Source of the DNA: Phytophthora colocasiae
Taxonomy: Eukaryota; Oomycota; Peronosporomycetes; Peronosporales; Peronosporaceae
Reading direction: 5' to 3'
Length of the DNA: 64,000 nt
Assembly: GCA_018806915.1 (NCBI GenBank)
Contig: JAGKQI010000031.1
Coordinates: 186,001 to 250,000, forward strand
Shown here: positions 31,401-40,957 of the stretch, one piece after another
Numbering within the stretch: position 1 is the stretch's first letter
Layout of the letters: each line of letters starts with the position of its first letter
Program-made: the position numbers and the translations under genes
The notes under the pieces: model-generated
Database searches by the model: none
What the model was told of the DNA's origin: nothing
What the model saw: the letters and a program-made list of their open reading frames with translations, nothing else

Positions 31401-32482
31401 TCCATCACAGTAGCGTCCCCGTAGCGAAAGGTACACTTGTCCTTGCTGAACTGGGCGACGACTCCTTTCTCGGCCAGCTTCGACACCGAGATGAGGCTTC
31501 CTTCAACTTCTGGGATGTACAGGACATCCGACAGCTTGACAGACTTCCCGTCCATCAGCTTCAACCCGATGGTGCCCTTTGCAACTGCGTCGATTTTCGA
31601 GCCATCCGCGATCGTGATGCGGACTGGCGTCTTCAGCTCCTTCATGGACACAAACTTGTCCCGGACGCTGGTCATGTGCGAACTTGCACCAGAGTCGACG
31701 AGCCATTCACTCTTGGTCATCGCACTCGTAGCCATGAACGAGAAGTCGTCGGACGCTTCCTCTTGCGCAGCTTGCCCTCGTTCTTGGTCGGCTTTCTTCT
31801 TGCGGCACTCGAACTCTCGGTGCCCTTGCTTCTTGCAGTAGAAACACTTGCCGATGAAGCGACGCTTGCCCCCGAAGTCCTTCTTCATCGTAGCGAAAGC
31901 CTTCTCTTGAGCCGATGACGATTCATCCGAAGCTTGAACACCAGAGAGAGCTTGAATCGCGTAGGCCAGCGACACGTTTGGCGTATTCTCGAGGACAGTA
32001 CATATCATCTTGTACTCGTCCGTCAGACTGCCAAGGAGCAACACGAGCTGGCGAGTCTCATCCAGAGTCTCACCGATCGTCTCCATCTGGAGGACGATCT
32101 CCTTGAACTGATCGACGTGGGAAGCGAACTTGGTCCCGGGCTCCATCTTGAAGTTGTTCAACTTCTTGGTGACGAGAAGCAGGTTCTTGAGCGTCTTCTT
32201 GTTGAAGTGCTCCTCGAGCATCGTCCACGCCTCAGCGGCAGTCAGTGCTCCACGGACGTAGACTTGGTACGTGAGACTCACGTCTCCAGCGATAACACCA
32301 AGTGCCTTCAGATCGTTGGTCTTCCATTCCGCCATGGAGCGATCACTCACTTGGTCGAACTCGGGCTTGATGATCTGCGGTAGCAGTCCCTTCCGAGCGA
32401 GCTTCAACCGCACGTTGAACTCCCAGTGGAGGTAGTTGTCTTCCACGAGCTTGTCGATGTTGTCGGCGTAGCTTGGGCTCAT
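28493..32482 (-). pseudogene. Copia gag-pol polyprotein, two frameshifts
   Basis: From the ATG at 32482: a UBN2-type gag, a zinc knuckle (CFYCKKQGHREFEC), aspartic protease (LVDSGASSHMT), the GAG-pre-integrase HxxxC-C region, and integrase with HTDVMGP, DDYSRH and DNGGEYTG...NGLAERMNR. The frame shifts near 30225. RT follows (KARLVAKGYSQRHGIDY, QCDVDTAFLYG), shifts again near 29510 just before the catalytic LYVDDMLIAS, then RNase H with SSTEAEYMALSE and TKHIDIRYHFIRE. All domains are present in Copia order (IN before RT). One base in each of two places breaks it. Confidence 0.92.
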
Positions 32483-32486
32483 AACC

Positions 32487-32900
32487 AATTGAGAGTATAG
32501 CGAACGAGGCTTGATAGTGAAGTGAGTAGGAGGAAGTAAATCCAAAAGTGAGTTTATTGAGTTAGCCCGCATTCACTAATCTACCCTTGCTCTCCTTGAG
32601 CTCCCCTTGTAGACCTTTGTGAAACGGGAACGCTTGATGTAACGGGAACGCTTGATGTAACGGGAACGATTGTGAAACGGGAACGCTTGATGTAACGGGA
32701 ACGATTTGTGCACATCTTGAGATCAGCAAATTGAAGTTCTCGTCCAATCAGAATAGTGTATCCAAGGTAGACCGCCAATCGTATTGCAGCATCCACGCGT
32801 TTTCCACTGTTGTCCTCACTTGGCACGCGTTGTGCGCGTGAAAGCTGCGTGCTTCGTGGTAGGGACCCAGTATAGGAGACGGCGAAGTGCAATCTCAACA
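32487..32900 (-). repeat. 5' LTR of Copia 1
   Basis: About 414 bp. Minus strand starts TGTTGAGATTGCACTTCG. Contains four to five aacgggaacg units. Confidence 0.85.
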
Positions 32901-32905
32901 GAATT

Positions 32906-33040
32906 GAAGTTGATTAACTGGTTATTCCTGGTTGCTACTACTTGGCTTGACTATATGGGCCTCCTGGTGGTCCACATACACACTTGGCAGGCGTTCGAGT
33001 CCCTCCGGGGACTTACTTTCCAGATGATAAGAAAAATTCT
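32906..33040. repeat. Rearranged SINE: inverted tail joined to a forward head
   Basis: 32906-32955 is the reverse complement of a SINE 3' end (gaagttgattaactggttat, cctggttgctactacttggc). It is joined directly to a forward SINE head (ggcctcctggtggtccac ... ggcgttcgagtccctccgg) with an internal deletion in the tRNA part. Confidence 0.55.
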
Positions 33041-34277
33041 TGAGACGGTTTCAAACAAAATGATGCTTCGGCGCCATTTGGGATTTTCGAGATAATCGGC
33101 TTCAAAGATAGACCATCTGAAAACGAACTTAAGTGAAACTAACGGGAATGTAGTCTTTTGTATGTGTACCTATTTTTCATAAGTGTATCGGTTCCAGAAG
33201 GGATGATCTTTCCCATTTTCAAAGATGAGTGGCGGGGAACATAGTTCGCCCCCCGAGGTCCATGACCTTGTAGCAACAATGGAGGTAGGTGAGGAGGTCA
33301 GCGGTGAGGCAGTAGTTGGCGACAGTGGATGCGGGGTTGCCAACAAAACACGGTCATCCTCGCGACTCTTGTTAGGATCGCTTCAGCCCGAACCAGAACA
33401 ATCCACAGGTGAAGCTTCTGAAGACAGTTCCTGGGATCCAGACACCGGGGACTCCAGCGAAGGTGGCGAACCTTCTGTTGAAGAGATTCTGGACGACCAT
33501 AGTGATTTTGGATGGAAGCATCAATTTGAATAACGGAGACCTTCGCGAGCGTGTGACCGAATTAATTGGAGCCACCAATGCCAAACTTTGAAAAAAAAAG
33601 CAGCAAATGTTCAACAGAGTCCGCCCGTACGTCCCTGAAGAGTTTGTGAACGACCCCATTTACTCTGCTCCAAACGACGAAGAAGAGAGGATCGCAAAAG
33701 AAACCATCCTGGCCCGCCGTAAGGCCGCCGTCCAGAGAAAGCAGAATGCTGCTTCTAAGAACCACAGCACTAAAGCTATCACGGAGGTTATCGAAGATCA
33801 CATCGGGAACGGGAACGACGCTGATCAGACGAAACCTACTTCCAACCGATTGAAGCGTGCCAGGGAGAATCAATAGAACAAAATGTTCCCACTTATTCGA
33901 AATGATGCTTCCATCCTTTTCCCAAATACCCAAAATAGAGAATGAAATTACCCATTCTGATCAAAATATACCCTTCGGCTTTAAGAAGTAGTATGTTCAG
34001 TACAAAATATGAAGGTGTTCCTGGGCGAATTATAAGCTCTCCGTAGGCGCAATCGAATCAACGCAAGAAAAGGAACCAATCTATATAATAAAAAAAAATC
34101 GAAAATGACGACCTCGGCCGAGGCAACTTTTTCAAACGAGCACACATTGGAGTGTACTCAACTATTTGGACATCTGAAAACATTAGAAAAAAGAGGAGAT
34201 AACTGTCTTTGCGACGAGGCGTCTAAATCGCGATTCGTACTTAGGTTCGGAAGCATCATTTTGTTTGAAACCGTCTC
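33041..34277 (+). mobile_element. Unclassified TIR element inserted in a SINE
   Basis: Inverted repeats of about 30 bp, TTGAGACGGTTTCAAACAAA inward to ATGATGCTTC, bound 1.24 kb. SINE body sequence lies on both outer sides (ccagatgataag left, gataagcattcgaaaattcc right). The interior holds two unrecognised coding blocks. No transposase signature; the superfamily is undecided. Confidence 0.5.
33225..33876 (+). pseudogene. Unrecognised acidic/basic protein, frameshifted
   Basis: The ATG at 33225 opens an acidic, Ser/Glu/Gly-rich frame (102 residues). The reading then passes through a second frame near 33505-33590 (NNGDLRERVTELIGATNAK) and a third from about 33605 (NRVRPYVPEEFVNDPIYSAP, then a Lys/Arg-rich helix). 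Together they suggest one ORF of about 215 residues with two shifts, carried by the TIR element. No known domain seen; it might be the DNA-binding partner or remnant of its transposase. Confidence 0.35.
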
Positions 34278-34394
34278 AAATGATAAGCATTCGAAAATTC
34301 CATTCAAACAATAATCAAACCTCAATAGTCAAGCCAAGTACACACATGTAGTAGCAACCAGGAATAATCAGTTAATCAACTTCAATTTCCTGTA
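34278..34394 (+). repeat. SINE body and 3' end
   Basis: Reads gataagcattcgaaaattcc, agtcaagccaagtaca, gtagcaaccaggaataatca and ends gttaatcaacttcaatttcc. The tRNA head is missing because the TIR element lies in front. Confidence 0.6.
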
Positions 34395-34700
34395 GGCCCC
34401 GCAAGCTCTTACAGCACACTGCTGGATGGCAACATCGTGAAGGCTAAAGGCGTCTTAATTCTGGATAAGATGGGGGTAGTTGGCGATGACCGAGTTGCGT
34501 TTTCGAAAGGGGGCTCTCGTCACGGGTTTCGCAGTTTTAAGGCTCATGGCGAAAGTGGATCGGTCAGCGAGCAAGCAATACCAGCCCTCTTGGAGATTAT
34601 CCGCGTTGAGGTGAAGAATTATGCTTTGGCCATCGACGAAACCGGACTTTTCACGATCACCAGAGTCAAAAGGTTGGGCTCAAACCTGTATCAAGTATGC
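34394..34700 (+). pseudogene. Unrecognised coding fragment
   Basis: Directly after the SINE tail an open frame reads GPASSYSTLLDGN, then ILDKMGVVGDDRVAFSKGG and YALAIDETGLFTITRVKRLG, and dissolves into AT-rich sequence. It has no start codon of its own and host-like composition. It could be an internal exon piece or part of a DDE-type element; I cannot place it. Confidence 0.3.
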
Positions 34701-35140
34701 AGTTTGGGAGTTATCATTTTTACCCCATACATTTTACTTACCACCAACTCGGTGGAAATATTTAGTATCACCTATAACAGGATATATCGTTGTGCAATAC
34801 ACATTTATAAAAATTAATATTATAACAATTCGACATGTGTTCAGTTCCAACTCAACGCCGAATTTATTCAACATATAACGTGAATCATTCTGTAGATATT
34901 TTTTGGATCAAGAACCTGAACAATGGCTCTTGAATCATGAACCGCAGAGGACATGTATTACGATTGGTTTTAGGAACCCTTATCCTTGGAATCTCTGAAT
35001 TGATCACTACATGTAATACGTGATGACGTGCTACCAAAAGCACATCATCATTCCCTGACACCAGATGCCTGGACACCTTTACAGTACATGAGCGCATGAG
35101 TCGGTGCGAGAGCCTAGACACACGTGATCCCCATCGAAAA
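34700..35140. other. AT-rich stretch upstream of AA17 gene 2
   Basis: No gene or repeat recognised. Confidence 0.4.
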
Positions 35141-35148
35141 ACTCTTAA

Positions 35149-35164
35149 TCATTTCTAATTTGTT
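35149..35164 (+). promoter_or_regulatory. Core promoter of AA17 gene 2
   Basis: TCATTTCTAATTTGTT is a strong initiator plus flanking match, 15-30 bp before the ATG at 35179, so the interrupted gene may still be transcribed. Confidence 0.6.
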
Positions 35165-35178
35165 TGTCAGTTGTTAAC

Positions 35179-35733
35179 ATGCTGACAAGAATTACTGTTA
35201 TCGGCCTACTGGCTTTCACCTCTAACGCTGACGCCCATGGAAACCTCAAGCAGCCCGAGGCTACGTTCGAAGATGGAGCTCCAGCTGTCGAGTGGGTCAC
35301 CTTGATTGACAACTACTGGGATATCGGGTCAGGTGGCGACCAAGTGGGTAAGTATAAGACAATGGCCAAGGAGAAGGGAATGAGCGTCAAGGATGTCGTG
35401 CTAGACATGGTCAAAGACAAGAAATGCGGCTACACTCGCACGGACGTGGACCCGCAGCCAATTCCAAGTGACGGGAAAGTTAAGTGGTGGGGAAATGGAG
35501 GAGGCGGCTTCACCCACACGGGACCGTGTGAAATCTACATCGATGACAAGATGGTTCTTCACGGAGACGACTGTGAAGAAGAATATCCTGGTGGTCCCGA
35601 TAGCTCTAACAAGATGTCCGAGATGCCAGTTGACTTTTCATCATGCAACGGGAAATGCACACTAACCATTTATTGGTTGGCTTTCCAGAATGCGCAGTGG
35701 CAAGCGTACGTCAAGAAGAAATTATTTGATTAA
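35179..35733 (+). CDS. AA17-type LPMO (gene 2), truncated to the catalytic domain by a LINE
   Basis: 184 residues from the ATG at 35179. Signal peptide ends NADA, leaving His1 (HGNLKQPEATFEDG). All domain landmarks of gene 1 are kept: YWDIGSGGDQ, GMSVKDVVLDMV, GGGFTHTGPCEIYIDD, CNGKCTLTIYWLAFQNAQWQ. After QAYV the frame runs into the LINE and stops at KKKLFD. The catalytic domain is therefore whole, only the disordered tail is lost, and a working tail-less enzyme is conceivable. The tail exon survives at 38446-38794. The pre-insertion frame (536 + 349 nt) is 295 codons including stop and has no intron where both paralogues have one. Confidence 0.8.
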   Translation: MLTRITVIGLLAFTSNADAHGNLKQPEATFEDGAPAVEWVTLIDNYWDIGSGGDQVGKYKTMAKEKGMSVKDVVLDMVKDKKCGYTRTDVDPQPIPSDGKVKWWGNGGGGFTHTGPCEIYIDDKMVLHGDDCEEEYPGGPDSSNKMSEMPVDFSSCNGKCTLTIYWLAFQNAQWQAYVKKKLFD

Positions 35734-38433
35734 CTAGATAGGTGGACAACTCTTTGGACTAACCTGCAACGATCTCAAGCTAATTCAATAGCTCTAGATA
35801 TTCTACCTTGACTGATGGGCAATCCAAATTTGGGGCATTCGTTCGGAATGGATATCAATCGGTAGTTCAAAACCTAACTGTTGAATCAGTAGCGTGATAG
35901 TTTCCCGGTCACAGTTGAGCTCATCCGCATGCTGGTAAATAAACTGATAATGCATCCTGTATGACGACTGGATATTCGCCACATTTGGCAGTAGTGCCTT
36001 TGTTTTCTGATAGTGAATGTCATTTCGAAGTCTCCATGTGGCATGAAACGTAACTGCAACGTGGATTCTCCATAGCAGTAAAATCACCTTTTGGTTCTTT
36101 CGCCATCTTCTGTGTATATCTTGTGATTTTGGGAAGAGCAGCAACCTCCAAGTCAAATTCGTCACGAAAACGCCTGCCCAGTGTATCCACACCTGGTGCC
36201 ACATCGGCCGTAACGATGGGCACGCAAAAAAGCAATGTTCCACCGTCTCAATCTCTTGACATAGTGGCCGAACACACTGCTGAATTGTGGGGTTGAGAGA
36301 CGTTAGGAAGTACAATCGCGAACCCACTGTTAAGTCCCCAAAGAACATTCGTACCATCACATCATGAACCACAGGCAGCATATAACCACGGAGTGACAGC
36401 AGACTAGTAAGCATCTGATGTATACGTCCAGCAGGGCACCCAAGATCCTCCATAGGGTGCCGGTTCAACACCGGCACTTTGAAGAAGCTTGTTCCAGTCT
36501 TGGGGGCGCAGATAAGGAAAGAAATGCACATTTGTGTTGTCAGAAAGTTTAACACCAAATACAGGCGGCAAATGCGTGATCTCCATTGCTTGGATTCCAC
36601 CAGCATGCGAATCAGGAATAACGTGGTAAAATACTTGAGAGAGCTGCCTGTATAAGGTAAAGATGTCGTGAGGATTAACTTTGGAGCCCAGGATTGGATG
36701 TACCTCTGAGCAAATCTTCGTAAAGAAAGCAGTCGAAGTTGGCCAATGACGATTGTCATCCAGAAAGTCTGCTAAACACCACTTGTGTTTTTCAGCGAGC
36801 GATCGACAAAGACGTCGAAATTTTGTTGAGCCAGCACCCACAGGTTTTAAATTCAACGTTGGTTCTCGCACCTGGAAATCCTTCAGTTTGCTCCACCAAA
36901 TTGGGCACGACAGTGCCCATTGCAAAGTTTTAATTCTGTTGCGCCACTGTGAGACTTCCTCTGGCCACTTGGTCTTGTTCCATTCCCTCATTATCTGTCT
37001 CCACCACAGGGGAAGCATTGTAGCCCTCCACCCGGCTGGTTGTGGTGGGTCCTGTAGTAGGAAGTCACAAGATCGAGGTCGCGAAAATTTTCCATATCGT
37101 GCACTTATCATAACTAACATCGGTCGGTACCAGACATTTTCATCATCAGGTGGACCTGCCGTGATAGCGACGACATAGTTTTGCACTAACTGAAATTGTT
37201 GTCGACGGACGATCAGCTTCACTTCCGGAACCCCGACACCGTTCTCTTCTCGTGGTCTCACTGCTAGTCCTTTCCGTACGATATTTACCCCGGTTTTCCC
37301 CACGCTTACCCGGTTGTACAGTACATACCGGTTTACGATACTTTGCCAGCGATTAATAAACCTGAGTGGGATTGATACCAGTGCTGTAAAATACCACAAA
37401 ATCGATAAAATCTCTGTTTGCACAATCAATCTTCGTCCAAGTAATGTTCTAGCTCTTCCATGCCATCTCTGAAGACGTGCCATCAATTTATGATCCAATT
37501 GGTTCGCGAGCATGGTGGAAGTATCGCTGTTTCCAAACGGTATTCCTAGATATTTGACTGTGTCATCCGGTCCCAATGAGCGTAGCGGATCCACACTTGG
37601 TGCCGAATGTCTATTATTCAGACTCATTATAACACTCTTGGAGTGGTTTAGTAGAGCCCCAGAACCGGCACAGTAAGTGTCAACTAATTGTAGCTGGCTT
37701 TGCAACTGAGCCTTTCCTTTCGAGAACAACACAGTATCATCAGCAAAGAAAGCCACAGGGATACTTAGATCTTGATCAACCTTTACTCCTGCGTCTCGGT
37801 GTTCTCGTAGCAGGTTTCCAAGTGGTTCGAGTGAGAGGGCAAAAAGATACGGGGATAGAGGGTCGCCTTGTTTCACACCCCTCGTTGGTATCAAGGAGTC
37901 TTGTGCCCACCCATTGATCATCAGTGAGCACCTAGTATCCTTGTACATAAGTCGAATCCATGACAAGAAACGAGGTCCAAAACCTTGACGCTCGAGGACC
38001 CGGAAGAGGTATTGCCGGTTCACTCTATCGTAAGCTTTAGCAAAGTCTAGAAAGGTTGCAATGCCTTTTTGGTTTCTTGAAGTCACAAGGTGCTGGAGGT
38101 CTCTCACTAGCATTACCTGCTGGTCAATTCGACGTCCTGGGATAAATGCTTTTTGGTCAGGGTGGCTTAGCTTTGACATCAATGGCCTTAGGCGATTCAC
38201 CAACACACGTGACATTATTTTCATCTCCACTGGCATCAGCGATATGGGTCGAAAGTTTCCTGGTACACTTCGATCTCCTTTCTTAAAAAGCAAGGCCACC
38301 GACGAGTATCTTTGATGAGGCAATAAAATTCCTCTTTCCACTTGGTATCGAAACACCACAAAGAGAATTTCTCCAAATACCTGGGGATCCAATCGATAAA
38401 AATCACTTGTAAAACCATCCGGCCCAGGAGCCG
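35715..38433 (-). mobile_element. 5'-truncated LINE inserted in AA17 gene 2
   Basis: Flanked by perfect 12-bp direct repeats AGCGTACGTCAA (35703-35714, 38434-38445). The minus strand starts within reverse transcriptase at SAPGPDGF and contains FRPISLMPVEMKIMSRVL, IATFLDFAKAYDRV, TRGVKQGDPLSPYLF and the catalytic FADDTVLFSK, then the long post-RT region and CVRPLCQEIETVEHCFFACP. The endonuclease and ORF1 are missing. One frameshift near 36450 separates the last 210 codons. The 3' end is short and AT-rich (gttaatcaaataatttcttc) rather than a long poly(A). This copy is the best reference for the LINE debris elsewhere in the window. Confidence 0.92.
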
Positions 38434-38794
38434 AGCGTACGTCAACTGTGTGCCTCTCAAAGGTGATGGCTCTGCGACACAAACTCAAGCTTCAGCTGCA
38501 AGCTCAGCAGCAGCGGAGAATTCTCCGGCGGCACCTTCAACGGAAGGTTCGTCGGGTGGAGATCAAACTCCAGCGACTCCTTCAACGGAGACTCAGTCTT
38601 CTTCAAAGAACGAGGAACAGAACGACGCACCAACCACCCAAGTAACTCCAGCTCCGGGTCCAGCAACCGAGACGAAAGCAACGGAAGCTCCATCCAGTGA
38701 GACCCAAACAACGGAGGCTCCTTCGACTGAAACGCAGGACACAAAGTGTAAAGCCCCTGCGCGTCGCCTTCGCAAGAAGGTTGTCGCCGTTTAG
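38434..38794 (+). pseudogene. AA17 gene 2, orphaned tail
   Basis: After the second target-site copy the AA17 frame resumes as NCVPLKGDGSATQ and continues with a Ser/Thr/Pro/Glu-rich disordered tail (repeated TEAPS-T-TQ units). It ends in KCKAPARRLRKK plus VVAV. It matches exon 2 of AA17 gene 3, including the basic C-terminus. It has no start or promoter of its own now. Confidence 0.8.
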
Positions 38795-38799
38795 GTAGG

Positions 38800-39190
38800 G
38801 CTGATGTGCTTCAGCTCGAGCAAATGCTCTTTTTCGTTCTGTTTTTCGTACAAGATCACTGCGACAACTGCCGTTTAGTGTTGATTCAACACGTTCCAGT
38901 CTAAATTCAATGCATGTAATGTGAGTACATATACGTTGTCACTACATGTAGTATCAAATGAAATCGACGTCTGCTGTAAATTCCCTAAGAACGTGCCTAC
39001 CAAGGAGTATTCTCTGCGAAAATACCATGAATTGACTTCGATCAATGAACTTGACTGGGGACTTGACGCCGGAATGAGTGCAGGTATCCAGTTGAACCCA
39101 AACCGACAAGGTTGGCTAGAGATACATTTTTGTTACCAGTTTCACATCCGTTTGTCCCGATTTTCACCATTGGGTACAACTACATCGGTG
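38800..39190. other. Intergenic stretch, no gene seen
   Basis: No recognisable domain. The last 100 bp carry the promoter of the pseudokinase gene. Confidence 0.4.
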
Positions 39191-39213
39191 TTCATTTTTC
39201 GAGTCATTTTGGC
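39191..39213 (+). promoter_or_regulatory. Core promoter of pseudokinase gene 1
   Basis: TTCATTTTTCGAGTCATTTTGG holds two overlapping initiator-like TCATTTT cores, 36-58 bp before the ATG at 39249. Confidence 0.5.
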
Positions 39214-39248
39214 AATAGCTTGCTAGACGTGCGCAATAATTCCTGGAA

Positions 39249-40724
39249 ATGTTCCATGTTGCGGCCCTGGTGTCGGCCTTCCTAGACCCTCTAATCTCCG
39301 TAAACCCCCTATCAAAAGATGACGCAGATATACTCTGGATCCAATGTCGACATTCTAGAGACGAGTTTTCCGAAATATTCACAAGCGTCTACGAGCGGCT
39401 CCACTGTGTGCAACAGACGCTTCGAGGCTGCGGAAGGGATGGCATACGGACAACTGCAGTAGCACTGGTGCTCTTCACGCGACTGGTCGATAGATTCCAC
39501 GCGGCTGTAGCCAAACATCGAGAGCTGAACTTACTGGTTCGATTCGCTACGAAGAGGTCGACACTGGAGAAAGTGAGAGAGCTACATGGAGCGATTGATG
39601 AGTTGTTCCGGTACTTGGAGCTGCAGAACCACGAGGAAATGACCAAATGGAGTGAAGAATGGATACAGCAGTGCAACCGGATGTACGCGTTATTTGGCTG
39701 TCGAGTGGAGAAGCCTCAGCTAGCGATTCAGAATGTTCCCAAACCACAAGTCGTTGAGATCTTGGCAATCATGTTGTTTGAGCTTCTTCACCACAAAAAC
39801 CAACCCACGCCTGCCCAAGCTACTTTACTGCGGGAGACGTACACTACGCTGCTTCGAAGCTCTAAGGTGAAAGTACCCAAGGTCCCAGTGTTTTACATCC
39901 CGTCGATTGACGTGGACTTCGGGCCTCCTCATGAATCCATCGAAGACACACGTTGGGACTGCGTCGTGACCCGAGGTGTGTGTGATCAGGCGACGAGACT
40001 TGTTGTGCAGTATCTGTCGGCCGATGAACGCTACTCCCAGCAGCTTTTCCTAAGAGCAACAGAGATCTGGCATGGATTCCAACACCCGCACGTTATGAGA
40101 ATGGTAGGTGGTTCACATGTGGGCTCCGAGCATTTCGTGGTGTGGGAGGATGTCGCAGCGCAAGGAAATTTCATCCACTACTTCACCAACAGTCATGATG
40201 AGACCCAACGCCATCGTAGACGTTTGTGGAGAATGTTCCTGCAGGTGGCTCGTGGACTGCACTACATCCACGAGCAAGGGCAGACGCACGGGAGTCTCAA
40301 ATGCTCTCAAATATTAGTTGCTGAAGATGAGACCCCCAAGATCTGCCAGTTCGAGCTCAACGAAGATTCCAGAGTCTTCGATCGTTGGAAAAGCCCAGAA
40401 GCGTATCTGGATCCTGATGTTAAACCTTCCAAGGCTGGAGATGTCTACGCGTTCGGACTGTGCATTATCGAGGCATTCACGGGGGCAATTCCTTACGATA
40501 TTCTTTGCGAAGAGGAAGTAGCAGCTCAAATGGAAGAAGGTAAGTGCTACCCACGGCCAGAAGGGATGCGAGACGATGAATGGGATGTTCTCGAGCGATT
40601 CGTCGCACACAACCCGAAAGACCGAGCTACAATGGGGCAAGCCATTGAAATGTTGGAAGAACTCGCATGGAAAGAGTCTAAAGATGAAGAAGATCAAGCT
40701 CACAGTGCGAAAATGATAGCTTGA
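39249..40724 (+). CDS. Helical-domain pseudokinase 1 (TKL-like)
   Basis: 491 residues, single exon. Residues 1-~190 are predicted helical by pattern: amphipathic segments such as SVYERLHCVQQTL, LVLFTRLVDRFHAAVAKH, EKVRELHGAIDELFRYL. The rest is a protein-kinase fold: HPHVMRMVGG, GLHYIHEQGQTHGSLKCSQIL, DVYAFGLCIIEAFTG. The strand-3 Lys is Gln (LVVQYL, ~250), HRD is HGS (~346) and DFG is QFE (~365), so ATP-dependent catalysis is very unlikely. This points to a scaffold or switch role. A helical bundle before a pseudokinase recalls MLKL-type proteins, but similarity of the N-terminal part is only by pattern. It lies in tandem with pseudokinase 2, 233 bp between frames. Confidence 0.8.
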   Translation: MFHVAALVSAFLDPLISVNPLSKDDADILWIQCRHSRDEFSEIFTSVYERLHCVQQTLRGCGRDGIRTTAVALVLFTRLVDRFHAAVAKHRELNLLVRFATKRSTLEKVRELHGAIDELFRYLELQNHEEMTKWSEEWIQQCNRMYALFGCRVEKPQLAIQNVPKPQVVEILAIMLFELLHHKNQPTPAQATLLRETYTTLLRSSKVKVPKVPVFYIPSIDVDFGPPHESIEDTRWDCVVTRGVCDQATRLVVQYLSADERYSQQLFLRATEIWHGFQHPHVMRMVGGSHVGSEHFVVWEDVAAQGNFIHYFTNSHDETQRHRRRLWRMFLQVARGLHYIHEQGQTHGSLKCSQILVAEDETPKICQFELNEDSRVFDRWKSPEAYLDPDVKPSKAGDVYAFGLCIIEAFTGAIPYDILCEEEVAAQMEEGKCYPRPEGMRDDEWDVLERFVAHNPKDRATMGQAIEMLEELAWKESKDEEDQAHSAKMIA

Positions 40725-40934
40725 CATGGCAGAGAAGATGTTATCTAAAGTATAAAAACTAACAAATATTAAAATAATTCAAACTGCTTAAGTGCAGTAA
40801 AGTTGTCCAGAAAGTATATACACTTCGTATCCTTTCATTCAAGGTCATTAGCTCATGGCTTCTCTACCCCATTAGTGTAATGATATCCCAGCGGTGGGTA
40901 CAAAAACATTCAAGCGGTCGCTTCTTCCCCATCG

Positions 40935-40950
40935 TCAGTTGCGAATTTGC
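40935..40950 (+). promoter_or_regulatory. Core promoter of pseudokinase gene 2
   Basis: TCAGTTGCGAATTTGC resembles initiator plus flanking element and ends 8 bp before the ATG at 40958. It argues for that start over the in-frame ATG at 40880. Confidence 0.5.
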
Positions 40951-40957
40951 GTCACAA

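Larger units (their letters stand above)
28097..32900 (-). mobile_element. Copia LTR retrotransposon 1, near full length
   Basis: LTRs bound an internal region read on the minus strand. A purine tract GAGTGGGGG lies next to the 3' LTR. A putative primer-binding site TGGTTATGAGCCC lies next to the 5' LTR and overlaps the gag start. A 5-bp direct repeat GAATT flanks the element (28092-28096, 32901-32905). The LTRs differ by short indels and a few substitutions, so it is not brand new. Confidence 0.9.

Noticed and set aside
32906..34394. A single 1.5-kb element with ~150-bp inverted ends
   Set aside because: The outer inverted match is better explained by SINE pieces in opposite orientation; only the inner ~30 bp behaves as the TIR of the inserted element.
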